Assembly: GCA_938029215.1 (NCBI GenBank) | Contig: CALHFG010000026.1 | Coordinates: 1 to 46,199, forward strand | Direction: 5' to 3' | DNA length: 46,199 bases | Source: an uncultured Acidimicrobiales bacterium | Lineage (GTDB): Bacteria > Actinomycetota > Acidimicrobiia > Acidimicrobiales > SZUA-35 | Shown: piece after piece, positions 25,000-32,816 of the stretch | How the letters are laid out: the number at the start of each line of letters is the position of its first letter | Position numbering within the stretch: the stretch's first letter is position 1 | The notes under the pieces: model-generated | Database searches by the model: none | What the model was told of the DNA's origin: nothing | What the model saw: the letters and a program-made list of their open reading frames with translations, nothing else | Made by a program: the position numbers and the translations under genes

Positions 25000-26427
25000 T
25001 TGAGTCGTCGGTACGCACAAGTTCTTGTTTTCTTCACGTCGGCTGCAGTGCTCGTGCTGGAGATCCTTGCCGGTCGATTGATGGCTCCCTATGTTGGCGT
25101 CTCGCTCGAGACCTTCACGGGCATCATCGGAACCATTCTCGCTGGCATCGCGCTCGGGTCGGCCATCGGTGGGCGTCTGGCGGATCGATACGACCCCGAA
25201 ACGCTCATTGGTCCCTCGCTGGTCGCCGGTGGCGTGCTCAGTTGGTTCTCGATTCCGATCGTCAGTTTTCTAGGACCCGGCGTAGGAAGCCAGATCCCCG
25301 GAATCGTCATGTTGGCGTTGTTCGGTTTCTTCGCTCCTGCCATGGCGCTCACTGCGATCAGCCCGATGGTGGCCAAGCTGCGCCTGAAGAGTCTCGAGGA
25401 GACCGGCGAGGTCGTCGGCGGCCTCTCGGCGGCCGGCACCGTTGGTGCGTTAGTGGGTACGTTCGTCACGGGCTTCGTTCTTGTATCGGCAGTCCCGACC
25501 CGCCCGATCATCATCGCGGTTGGATTGTTGCTGGTGGTGTGGGGAGTTGTGTTTAACCTCCGACGCGGCGACGGCAAGCTGCCGAACGCCGGCGTCGGCG
25601 TTATCGCGGTGGCCTTCTTGGGTCTGGCTGTTTTGTCGGGGAACCCGTGCGAGTTCGAGTCTGCCTATGCCTGTGGCCGGGTGGTTGTCGATGAGGAGAA
25701 CTCTTCGGTTCGTTTCCTAATCCTCGACACGTTGCGGCATGGTGCCGTCGACCTCGAGGACCCCACCAACCTGCAGTTTCGCTACATAAATGTGATCGGC
25801 GACGTCATCGATGCGATGCCAGCTGGGTCGCTGGACGCACTGCATCTAGGCGGCGGAGGGTTCAGCCTGCCTCAGTACATCGATGCCACCCGACCCGGTT
25901 CTACCCACTTGGTGCTGGAAATCGATCCCGTCATCGTTGAGGTTGGCGAGGCGGAACTGGGTCTCGAAATCGATGACGATCTGCAAGTGATCACCGGCGA
26001 TGCACGTCTGGCGCTGGATGATCTCGCCGACGACAGCTACGACCTAATTGTGGGCGACGCGTTCGGTGGCCTCAGCGTGCCGTGGCACCTCACCACGACC
26101 GAGTTCATATCCGAGCTTGATCGAGTGCTCCGAGATGATGGTGTCTACGTGATGAACATCATCGATGGCGACGAGAATCGGTTTGTTGAGGCTGAACTTG
26201 CCACTCTGGCGGAGCACTTTGAACATCGCAGCGCGGTGGTGCCCAATGAGTGGCCGGTCGCCCGTCCGGTAAATCAGATCCTCATTGCGTCGGACGCCGA
26301 TCTTCCATCGGTCGACATCGACGACGAGCACGGGGTTCAGGTGTCCGATATTGCCGAGTTTGCGGGAACAGCTCGAGTCCTGACCGACGATTTTGCTCCG
26401 GTCGAGCAGTTGGCGGCCAACCCGTAG
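25000..26427 (+). CDS. membrane protein fused to a spermidine synthase-like domain
   Basis: 475 residues, start TTG 25000 (only fair evidence; no strong ribosome site). The N-terminal ~215 residues hold about six to seven helices starting VLVFFTSAAVLVLEILAGRLMAPYVG, with GGRLADRYDP as a cytoplasmic loop, which is common to 'fused MFS/spermidine synthase' proteins. The C-terminal domain is a class I methyltransferase-like fold: LHLGGGGFSLPQYI, LEIDPVIVEVGE, VITGDARLAL, YDLIVGDAFGG. It ends with TDDFAPVEQLAAN, as in this family. Whether it makes polyamines is uncertain; most fused members have no proven activity. Confidence 0.85.
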   Translation: MSRRYAQVLVFFTSAAVLVLEILAGRLMAPYVGVSLETFTGIIGTILAGIALGSAIGGRLADRYDPETLIGPSLVAGGVLSWFSIPIVSFLGPGVGSQIPGIVMLALFGFFAPAMALTAISPMVAKLRLKSLEETGEVVGGLSAAGTVGALVGTFVTGFVLVSAVPTRPIIIAVGLLLVVWGVVFNLRRGDGKLPNAGVGVIAVAFLGLAVLSGNPCEFESAYACGRVVVDEENSSVRFLILDTLRHGAVDLEDPTNLQFRYINVIGDVIDAMPAGSLDALHLGGGGFSLPQYIDATRPGSTHLVLEIDPVIVEVGEAELGLEIDDDLQVITGDARLALDDLADDSYDLIVGDAFGGLSVPWHLTTTEFISELDRVLRDDGVYVMNIIDGDENRFVEAELATLAEHFEHRSAVVPNEWPVARPVNQILIASDADLPSVDIDDEHGVQVSDIAEFAGTARVLTDDFAPVEQLAANP

Positions 26428-26484
26428 CTCGGGTACGGCGGCCCAGATCGTCATCGCGGGCCCGCATCGTCTACCGTCGCAAAA

Positions 26485-27912
26485 ATGACACCTGGCCAAA
26501 CCCGGTGGACGCCCCGAGGTGTCCGACTTCTTGGCGTGGTCGTATTGGTCATGGTCATCGGCGGGTGCTCCCTGCTCGGCGGAGATCAGGAAGATGCTGA
26601 AACGCCGACAACCACGACGGCGAAGGAAGCGGTCGACGGGTCGAGCGCGGAGACAACCCCGGCTCCGCTCCCTCCAACTACCGAATCGGTAGCGCCCGAG
26701 GCCGGTCGGGGTGACCTGTTTGATCTGTTGGGGCCCGATGACCGCATCGCAGTGCAAACGGCGGGTAACGACCTTTCGATCTTTACTTTCGGCGGCGTCG
26801 TGCCCGTCGCTACGAACGCGAACGCCAACCAACCGGTGTTTTCCGCGGACGGCTCGGTGTTGGCGTGGAGTCAGATCAGCCCCCAGGGCGCCGGAGGCGA
26901 GGTGGTGTTCGCCGACGTTGGGGACGACGGAGTCTTGAGCGGACAAGTTGTCGTCCGCACGCCCGTGGTCTCGTTCTACAACGTCTTTGCACCCGGCTCG
27001 TCCGACAGTTTGGCCGTACTCGGCAACTCGACGCGAGGGGTCGGTGTAGCAGTGGCGGACCGATCTGGCGAGTCGACCGAGGTCCTCGATCAGGGGGTGC
27101 CTTACTTCTTTGTGTGGGCCAAGGATGGCTCTGGCTTTATCGGGCACGTTGGCAACAGTTTGAGAGTGTTTGACCTACAGCAGGAGGCCGGGGTCAACGA
27201 TCTCGAAGTTGTTCCCAGCTTTCGCACGCCGGGCCTTCTGGGTGGTGGGGAGGCGGTCTACGTGGCCACCGAAAACTCGACCGGGGCGCCGGGGTTCAGC
27301 TCGATCGACCGAATCGAAGCGTCGGGCGCCGGGTTCGATCCCACAGGCGCTCGCACCGTCGCCCGTTTCGATGGCTTGGGCTCGATGTCGATCTCACCCG
27401 ACTCCAACCGTCTCGCAGTGGTAGTCGAGGGAACGCTCAACGATGCCCGAGTCGTCAACGTTGGCAATAGTGCACTTCAGTCCGGCGTGGCGCTCGACCG
27501 AGGGCTGCACCTGATCGATACCCGGTCCGATGAGGTTTCGACCCTGGTGTCAGACCCGGTGATTGCGGCCTTTTGGGCCCCCAATAGCCAGTTGATCGCG
27601 AGCCTGGGCTACGACTCGGTGGGAGACGGCCGTTCGTGGGTTCGGTGGACGATTCTTGACATCGACGGCAACGTCGTAAGCCGGTCGCCTCGATTGCTCA
27701 TGAGCCGGTTGTTTGCGACGTCGTATTTGCCGTTTTACGACCAGTTCGAACGGGCGATCACCCCCTGGAGCCCAGATAGCACACGGCTGGTGTTTGCCGG
27801 TGAGAGCATGGCCGGTGACGCCGGGATCTGGCTGCATAAGACGCCGTTGGCAGGTGAGGATGCCCAAACCTTCCTTATCGGTGACGGAGTCATGGCAGTC
27901 TGGAGTCCGTGA
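26485..27912 (+). CDS. secreted lipoprotein with a predicted beta-propeller fold
   Basis: 475 residues. The signal sequence ends VMVIGGC, with lipid Cys28. A Thr/Pro/Glu-rich linker (about 40-72) follows. The rest contains repeated TolB/WD40-like units, each with a hydrophobic strand and an SPDSNRLAV or SADGSVLAW type turn: QPVFSADGSVLAW, MSISPDSNRLAVV, AAFWAPNSQLIAS, TPWSPDSTRLVFAGES, MAVWSP. I do not recognise a specific family. It probably sits on the outer face of the membrane and binds a protein or polymer (inference). Confidence 0.8.
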   Translation: MTPGQTRWTPRGVRLLGVVVLVMVIGGCSLLGGDQEDAETPTTTTAKEAVDGSSAETTPAPLPPTTESVAPEAGRGDLFDLLGPDDRIAVQTAGNDLSIFTFGGVVPVATNANANQPVFSADGSVLAWSQISPQGAGGEVVFADVGDDGVLSGQVVVRTPVVSFYNVFAPGSSDSLAVLGNSTRGVGVAVADRSGESTEVLDQGVPYFFVWAKDGSGFIGHVGNSLRVFDLQQEAGVNDLEVVPSFRTPGLLGGGEAVYVATENSTGAPGFSSIDRIEASGAGFDPTGARTVARFDGLGSMSISPDSNRLAVVVEGTLNDARVVNVGNSALQSGVALDRGLHLIDTRSDEVSTLVSDPVIAAFWAPNSQLIASLGYDSVGDGRSWVRWTILDIDGNVVSRSPRLLMSRLFATSYLPFYDQFERAITPWSPDSTRLVFAGESMAGDAGIWLHKTPLAGEDAQTFLIGDGVMAVWSP

Positions 27913-27939
27913 CACCCAAACGAGCCGAATTCTTGGGCA

Positions 27940-28566
27940 TTGAGTACTAGCAGCCAACTGATCATCATCGTTGTCGGACTCGTCGCGGCTCTCGACTGGT
28001 TTGCCGTTGCATCGTCCAATCATCGGTTGGAACGGGTGGCAAAACCGCTGGTGATGGTGGCCCTGATCGTTTTGGCGATCGCTTCGGACCTCGCCGGCTG
28101 GGGGCTGCTCTGGCTGCTTGTTGCCTTGGTCGCCGGTCTGGTTGGTGATGTGTTGTTGCTGCCCACGATCGATCGGTTTGTCGGTGGGCTGGCAGCGTTT
28201 CTGCTCGGCCACCTCGCGTATGCTGCGCTCGCCATCGTTCTGGGGACAACGACGGGCTACTTGGCAGTAGGCCTCGCCTTGGCGTCGTTTGCCGTTCTAA
28301 CGGTGGGCACCAAGATCACCGATGCGGTCCAAGGTACGTCGATGTTTGCACCCGTCGTTAGCTACGTCGTCGTGATCGGAGCGTCAACCGCCTTGCTGAT
28401 CGCAACGGGTCGGTCGCTGGTGATCCTCGGCGCCGTCTTGTTTGCGGTCTCTGACTCGTTGCTGGGTTGGGGTCGTTTCGTGGCGCCAGCGCCTGGGGGA
28501 CGCGTGGCGGTTCATGCCACCTACCACCTCGGTCAGTTGCTGATTGTGATCGGTGCGTTGAGCTAG
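27940..28566 (+). CDS. YhhN-family membrane protein (lysoplasmalogenase-like)
   Basis: 208 residues from TTG 27940, almost entirely hydrophobic with about eight helices. RVAKPLVMVALIVLA, then VAGLVGDVLLLP with its acidic residue, FLLGHLAYAAL, and AVLFAVSDSLLGWGRF are the conserved YhhN points (Asp, His, Asp in the membrane). Characterised relatives hydrolyse the vinyl-ether bond of lysoplasmalogens. The stop TAG abuts the proS stop directly. The assignment to the family is fairly firm; the activity is inferred. Confidence 0.85.
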   Translation: MSTSSQLIIIVVGLVAALDWFAVASSNHRLERVAKPLVMVALIVLAIASDLAGWGLLWLLVALVAGLVGDVLLLPTIDRFVGGLAAFLLGHLAYAALAIVLGTTTGYLAVGLALASFAVLTVGTKITDAVQGTSMFAPVVSYVVVIGASTALLIATGRSLVILGAVLFAVSDSLLGWGRFVAPAPGGRVAVHATYHLGQLLIVIGALS

Positions 28567-30276
28567 TCAGCCCTTGGCTGCCGACACCGCTTCCCACACC
28601 GCAGCGGCGGCGGTGTCGATGCTGACATCCACCGTTTCACCGGTCGCGCGGGTGTGGAACTCGGCGCTGCCGTTCTTGAGCCCACGAGGTCCGATCGTAA
28701 GTCGAAACGGAATGCCGATGAGCTCGGCATCAGCGAACTTCACGCCCGCCCGCGCATCGCGATCGTCCAGTATCACATCTACCCCGGCGGCTCGAAGGTC
28801 GTCGTAGAGCTTCTCACCAGCCGCAGTGCACTCGTCATCGAGCCGCATCAACGTGATGACAGCCTCATAGGGCGCGATCTCCACCGGCCAGACAAGACCC
28901 TTGTCGTCGTGGTTCGCTTCGGCCGAGGCAGCCATGTTCCGGCCGATCCCGATGCCGTAGCTTCCCATGACTACCGGCACGTCTCCGGCATCGGGGGTGG
29001 AGACTTTGACACCAAAAACCTCGGCGTACTTGGTGCCCAATTTGAAGATGTGGCCGATTTCGATGCAACGGACGATCGTGAGTGCGGTTCCACAGTTCGG
29101 GCAGGGTTCGCCGGCCTGAACCTCTCGGAGGTCGGCCCACTGGCCGACCGGCACGTCGCGCTCGACCGAGACACCCCGATAGTGAACGTCGTCGGTGTTG
29201 GCACCGGTAGTCATGTTGGTTCGGCCACGGAGCGCTTCGTCCATGATGATCGGGTGATCGGTGACACCAACGGCTCCCAAGGAACCGGGTTTGGCGCCCA
29301 GGGCTGCAACTGTTTCTTCGAGTTCGGCCGGGCGGATTGTGATGGCGCCCGTGACGTCGGCCAGCTTCTGCGTATTGAGCTGGTGGTCGCCGCGAACGAC
29401 GACCAGGGTGATCACATCGTCGAGGGACATGACCAGTGTTTTGAGTTGGCGGTCGGCCGGCGCGCCGCCGTCAAACTCTTCCAGCGCCTTGATCGTTCTG
29501 ACTCCGGGGGTGTCGAAGCGTTCGGGGGCGTCGGGGCCGGGCTCGTCGTCCATCTTCGGTAACGCGGACGTGCCCTTTTCGATGTTGGCCGAATAGTCGC
29601 ACTGGGGACAGCGGATGACGTCGTCCTCGCCTGCATCTGATGGTGTCATGAATTCAACCGAGTCGTTTCCGCCCATGGCGCCCGAACTGGCCTGGACCCC
29701 AAAGGAAGGAATGCCGAGGCGGGCGAAGATTCGTCGATAGGCGGCGTCGTGGAGGTCGAAGTTGGCATCGAGTCCAGCTTCGTCGACGTCGAAGGAGTAA
29801 CTGTCCTTCATGTGGAACTCGCGGACTCTCAGCAACCCGCTTTTGGGTCGTGCTTCATCCCGGAACTTCGTCTGAATGTGATACCAGATCTGCGGCAACT
29901 GCTTGTAGCTGCTCAGCTCCGAAGCCACGGTGGCGAAAATCTCTTCGTGGGTAATGCCGAGAGCGGTGGCGTTGCCGCGCCGATCCTCGAGTCGAAACAT
30001 GATTTCGCCCATGGTGTCCCACCGGCCCGACGCCTGCCATATCTCGGCCGGGTGCATCGTTGGGAGGAGGAACTCTTGTCCACCAATCCCGTCGATTTCC
30101 TCGCGAACGATCTGGGCCACCTTCTGGTGCACCTTCCATCCCAAGGGAAGCATCGAGTAATGGCCAGCATGCAGCTGGCGCATGAAGCCGCCGCGAACCA
30201 GCAGTTTGTGGCTCGGAGCGACAGCGTCGCCGGGGGCATCTCGGAGGGTTGGCGTGAAAAGCTTCGACCAGCGCAT
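28567..30276 (-). CDS. proS: prolyl-tRNA synthetase (bacterial type, with editing insertion)
   Basis: 569 residues, the bacterial length. It starts MRWSKLFTPTLRDAPGDA. Class II motif 2 is in FRDEARPKSGLLRVREFHMKDSYSF and motif 3 in VVMGSYGIGIGR. The INS editing domain occupies about residues 225-400, with a Cys pair in IRCPQCDYSANIEKG and another in CPNCGTALTIVRCIEIGHIFKLGTKY. The anticodon-binding domain is C-terminal. It charges tRNA-Pro in the cytoplasm. A membrane protein gene lies 51 bp upstream on the same strand. Confidence 0.98.
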   Translation of the reverse strand: MRWSKLFTPTLRDAPGDAVAPSHKLLVRGGFMRQLHAGHYSMLPLGWKVHQKVAQIVREEIDGIGGQEFLLPTMHPAEIWQASGRWDTMGEIMFRLEDRRGNATALGITHEEIFATVASELSSYKQLPQIWYHIQTKFRDEARPKSGLLRVREFHMKDSYSFDVDEAGLDANFDLHDAAYRRIFARLGIPSFGVQASSGAMGGNDSVEFMTPSDAGEDDVIRCPQCDYSANIEKGTSALPKMDDEPGPDAPERFDTPGVRTIKALEEFDGGAPADRQLKTLVMSLDDVITLVVVRGDHQLNTQKLADVTGAITIRPAELEETVAALGAKPGSLGAVGVTDHPIIMDEALRGRTNMTTGANTDDVHYRGVSVERDVPVGQWADLREVQAGEPCPNCGTALTIVRCIEIGHIFKLGTKYAEVFGVKVSTPDAGDVPVVMGSYGIGIGRNMAASAEANHDDKGLVWPVEIAPYEAVITLMRLDDECTAAGEKLYDDLRAAGVDVILDDRDARAGVKFADAELIGIPFRLTIGPRGLKNGSAEFHTRATGETVDVSIDTAAAAVWEAVSAAKG

Positions 30277-30327
30277 ACGCGAAGCATCGTATCTCGCCTG
30301 TGCCGGTCGCCCCTGCGGTTTGTGGCC

Positions 30328-31191
30328 TCAGCCGGTCAGCCAGCCAACCAAGAGTCCGATTGGGATGAGCACCCACGGCAAGAACGCAAGAATGATCGCG
30401 ATCAGAGCGATGATGCGTGAGGGATCTCTCGGTGGGTTTCCGCACCTGCCTATCGAGCTCCAGAGCCCGTCGAGGGGTCCGTCCATCGTGAGATGAATTC
30501 GTTGACGGGCGACCGCGGCTCCTCGAAGGATGATCCACGCCAGACCCGCGATGACCATGCCCAGAATCACCGTGGCGATGATCTTTGACCACAGGGTGCT
30601 GAGTGCCGATGCGATCAAGAGCTGCAGTATTCGGACCGCTCCCGACAGCACTGCGCCACCCAGGAAGAACGCGGGGACGCCGAGGACGTTTCGTTTGAAC
30701 CCGGGGGTGATGCGTTCCATCTGCATTCGGGCTCGCATGAGCAGTTTGCGGTCGGGGTCATCGCGGGCAGCGTTGGCTTCGCGTCGCTCGTACAGACGCA
30801 ACATGTGGTCGGCGACGGTCGACTGGTAGCTCCGAACGATCAGGTGGGTCACCTGTTGCACGCCGAACGCGGCGATGGGTCCCAGAGGCCCGAGACTGTT
30901 GACCCGCACGCCGCGGGCACCGTTGCGGTCCAAGACTTCCAGGGCCCGGACGGCGAGCGCATGAGCCTCAGGGAACCGGTCAGGATGCCCAAGCGGGCGG
31001 CGCGCCGATAGTTCAAGAACGATGTCCTTGTCCACATCGTCCTGGGCGCCGAGCGCGGTGAGGATTGACTCGCTGGCGTCGCTATCGCTTTTGCGAAATG
31101 CCTGGAATGCCCGGAGCTTTTCGCCAAATTCATCGACGATCGCGTCGTTAGGTTCGGTCTCACCCGACTGGTGCCCGTCGTTCTGGTCCAC
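30328..31191 (-). CDS. unrecognised membrane protein upstream of proS
   Basis: 287 residues from GTG 31191. The N-terminal ~155 residues are soluble and charged, rich in Ala and Arg (VRALEVLDRNGARGVRVNSLG, VADHMLRLYERREANAARDDPDRK). Three or four hydrophobic helices follow, two around residues 170-232 and a pair at the C-terminus (IIALIAIILAFLPWVLIPIGLLVGWL). I do not recognise a family. It may share a transcript with proS, and it is divergent from the gene at 31263 with a 71-bp shared promoter region. Confidence 0.7.
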   Translation of the reverse strand: MDQNDGHQSGETEPNDAIVDEFGEKLRAFQAFRKSDSDASESILTALGAQDDVDKDIVLELSARRPLGHPDRFPEAHALAVRALEVLDRNGARGVRVNSLGPLGPIAAFGVQQVTHLIVRSYQSTVADHMLRLYERREANAARDDPDRKLLMRARMQMERITPGFKRNVLGVPAFFLGGAVLSGAVRILQLLIASALSTLWSKIIATVILGMVIAGLAWIILRGAAVARQRIHLTMDGPLDGLWSSIGRCGNPPRDPSRIIALIAIILAFLPWVLIPIGLLVGWLTG

Positions 31192-31262
31192 CCCTTGATC
31201 ATGCGGGAAACCGAGGGTCTATGGGGTGATCCCCGGAACGAGGCGACCGTTAGGCTGTCGGG

Positions 31263-32510
31263 ATGACTCGACCAAAGAAGGGTGGCGGCGGTCGCCACAC
31301 GCCCAAGTCCAACACGGCGCCCAACGACGTGTTCGGTGACGCAGACATCCTTCAGCCGTCCGACGTGCCCAACTTCCCTCACATGGACCCCGATGCTTTC
31401 GAACAGGCCATCCTTGAGAGCAGTATCGATATCACGGGGCTCGATCCGGAGAACCTTGATCTCGAGGCGCTGGGTCTTGGCGACGTCGACCCGTTGGAAA
31501 TTCTTGTTGCCCGAATGGCCCAGGCCCTCGATGAAGGGGCGGGTCAGTTTCTCGAAGAGGTAGCCGGAGCTTCTTGGATGCTTCACGAAACGGTGCCCGA
31601 AGACGAACGACCGGCGGCGCTCGAGCTGTACGCAAGCTTCGATCACATCGGCGCATGTCTGATGGTGGGGCTGGCCTCGTTGGGAATGACGCCCGAAGTT
31701 CGTGACCTGGCCTCGGCCAAAGTGACCGAAAACGAGGCGGCCGGCATCGAGGTTCCCGCATGGTTGAGTCGGTTGGCTGACGCGTCGGTCACCGCGACCG
31801 GCATCGGGTTCTACGAACCCGACGATGAGGTGGAGGTACTCGTCGAGGTCACGATTCCGACGGTCAACCCCTTTGTTGTCGCCATCAGTAGATCCAAAGT
31901 TGTGCACGAGCTGATTACCGAAATCTCCACGCTGATCGAGCCCTTGCAGCATCTGGCCGACGACGTGAATGGCGATGAGCTGATGGAGGTCACCATTGCG
32001 ATGACCGATGCCGTGGACGCGGCCGATGAGCTGGCCCTCAGCCTGTTGCCCACCATCGAATGGGCCGAGAACATCGAGGTGGGCGGGTTGCCCGTGGACA
32101 ACGGGGTTGAGACCGTTCTGCCGTTGGCCCGCTGGGTGGGGTCGCTGCTCCCAGCGTCTGAGGTGGAGCCGTTCTATGGCTTCGAGGGCGAGCAACGCGA
32201 CGAAGCGATCGCCGCCTACGTGGCAGCGTCGCCGGATCAACTGGACGCTGATCACCTGGCTCAGGTGGCGTTTGCGTTGGACTTCAGCGTTGAGCGTGAA
32301 GTGTTTCGTTGGACACCACAACGGCTTATCAACATGTTCCAGCGAGCCACGATGGTGACCGACGAGCCGCAGCCTCTCATCGATGCGGTGCGGAAGTTCC
32401 TTCCTTTTGCGGCCGCCCAACACGGAACGAGCGATGAGCTGCTCGCTCACAACCTCACGGTGGTCGACAACGTGGAAGAACATGCTTCGGAGTTGTTCAG
32501 CGGGGCCTAG
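31263..32510 (+). CDS. unrecognised acidic cytoplasmic protein (415 residues)
   Basis: The start is a basic, Gly-rich tail (TRPKKGGGGRHTPKS); the rest is strongly acidic and mostly helical, without a signal peptide or membrane segment. There are no cysteine clusters or recognised catalytic motif. Repeated acidic stretches such as LDPENLDLEALGLGDVDPLEIL and a helical C-terminal half with many Leu/Ala could be an adaptor or scaffold. It has complete gene features: ATG, codon use like the neighbours, and a hairpin 50 bases after its stop. No function is assigned. Confidence 0.75.
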   Translation: MTRPKKGGGGRHTPKSNTAPNDVFGDADILQPSDVPNFPHMDPDAFEQAILESSIDITGLDPENLDLEALGLGDVDPLEILVARMAQALDEGAGQFLEEVAGASWMLHETVPEDERPAALELYASFDHIGACLMVGLASLGMTPEVRDLASAKVTENEAAGIEVPAWLSRLADASVTATGIGFYEPDDEVEVLVEVTIPTVNPFVVAISRSKVVHELITEISTLIEPLQHLADDVNGDELMEVTIAMTDAVDAADELALSLLPTIEWAENIEVGGLPVDNGVETVLPLARWVGSLLPASEVEPFYGFEGEQRDEAIAAYVAASPDQLDADHLAQVAFALDFSVEREVFRWTPQRLINMFQRATMVTDEPQPLIDAVRKFLPFAAAQHGTSDELLAHNLTVVDNVEEHASELFSGA

Positions 32511-32560
32511 TACGAACGGGCGAGCGGCGGAGGGGTTTCACCCGTAGAAATGAGAAAGGC

Positions 32561-32586
32561 CCACACCGGCGCCGCAGCCGGTGTGG
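32561..32586 (+). terminator. strong hairpin after the 415-residue protein; structured 306-bp gap before fdhA
   Basis: CCACACCGGC (32561-32570) pairs perfectly with GCCGGTGTGG (32577-32586) around a 6-base loop. A U-tract is lacking on the plus strand, which is common in actinobacteria; the minus-strand reading has a weak one. The rest of gap 32511-32816 has no gene but more small hairpins: TTCGCC/GGCGAA (32595-32612), GGTGC/GCACC (32632-32652), GGGCGA/TCGCCC (32711-32724) and CTCTG/CAGAG around 32725-32739. These may form a leader of the formate dehydrogenase operon. I found no tRNA or known riboswitch pattern in it. Confidence 0.65.
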
Positions 32587-32816
32587 ACCAGTCGTTCGCC
32601 TTCGCAGGCGAAAGGAGCCGCCCCGATTTCTGGTGCCTCTGCACTGTGCACCCAAACCTAGTCCAGCTGAGCTGCCGCGATACATCGAATTCCGCTCGAG
32701 CAGGCCTTTTGGGCGAGATCGCCCCTCTGTTTCACAGAGTGGAAAAGCCCTCGTTCGCGAGCGAAACCACGGTCTTTCGTGACGCCCGGCACGGCCGGAA
32801 GAGGTACAGTAAGTGA

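Noticed and set aside
32650-32800. A tRNA-Sec gene next to the selenoprotein operon
   Set aside because: The hairpins there do not give an anticodon loop with TCA or a T-loop GTTCGA pattern in the right arrangement.
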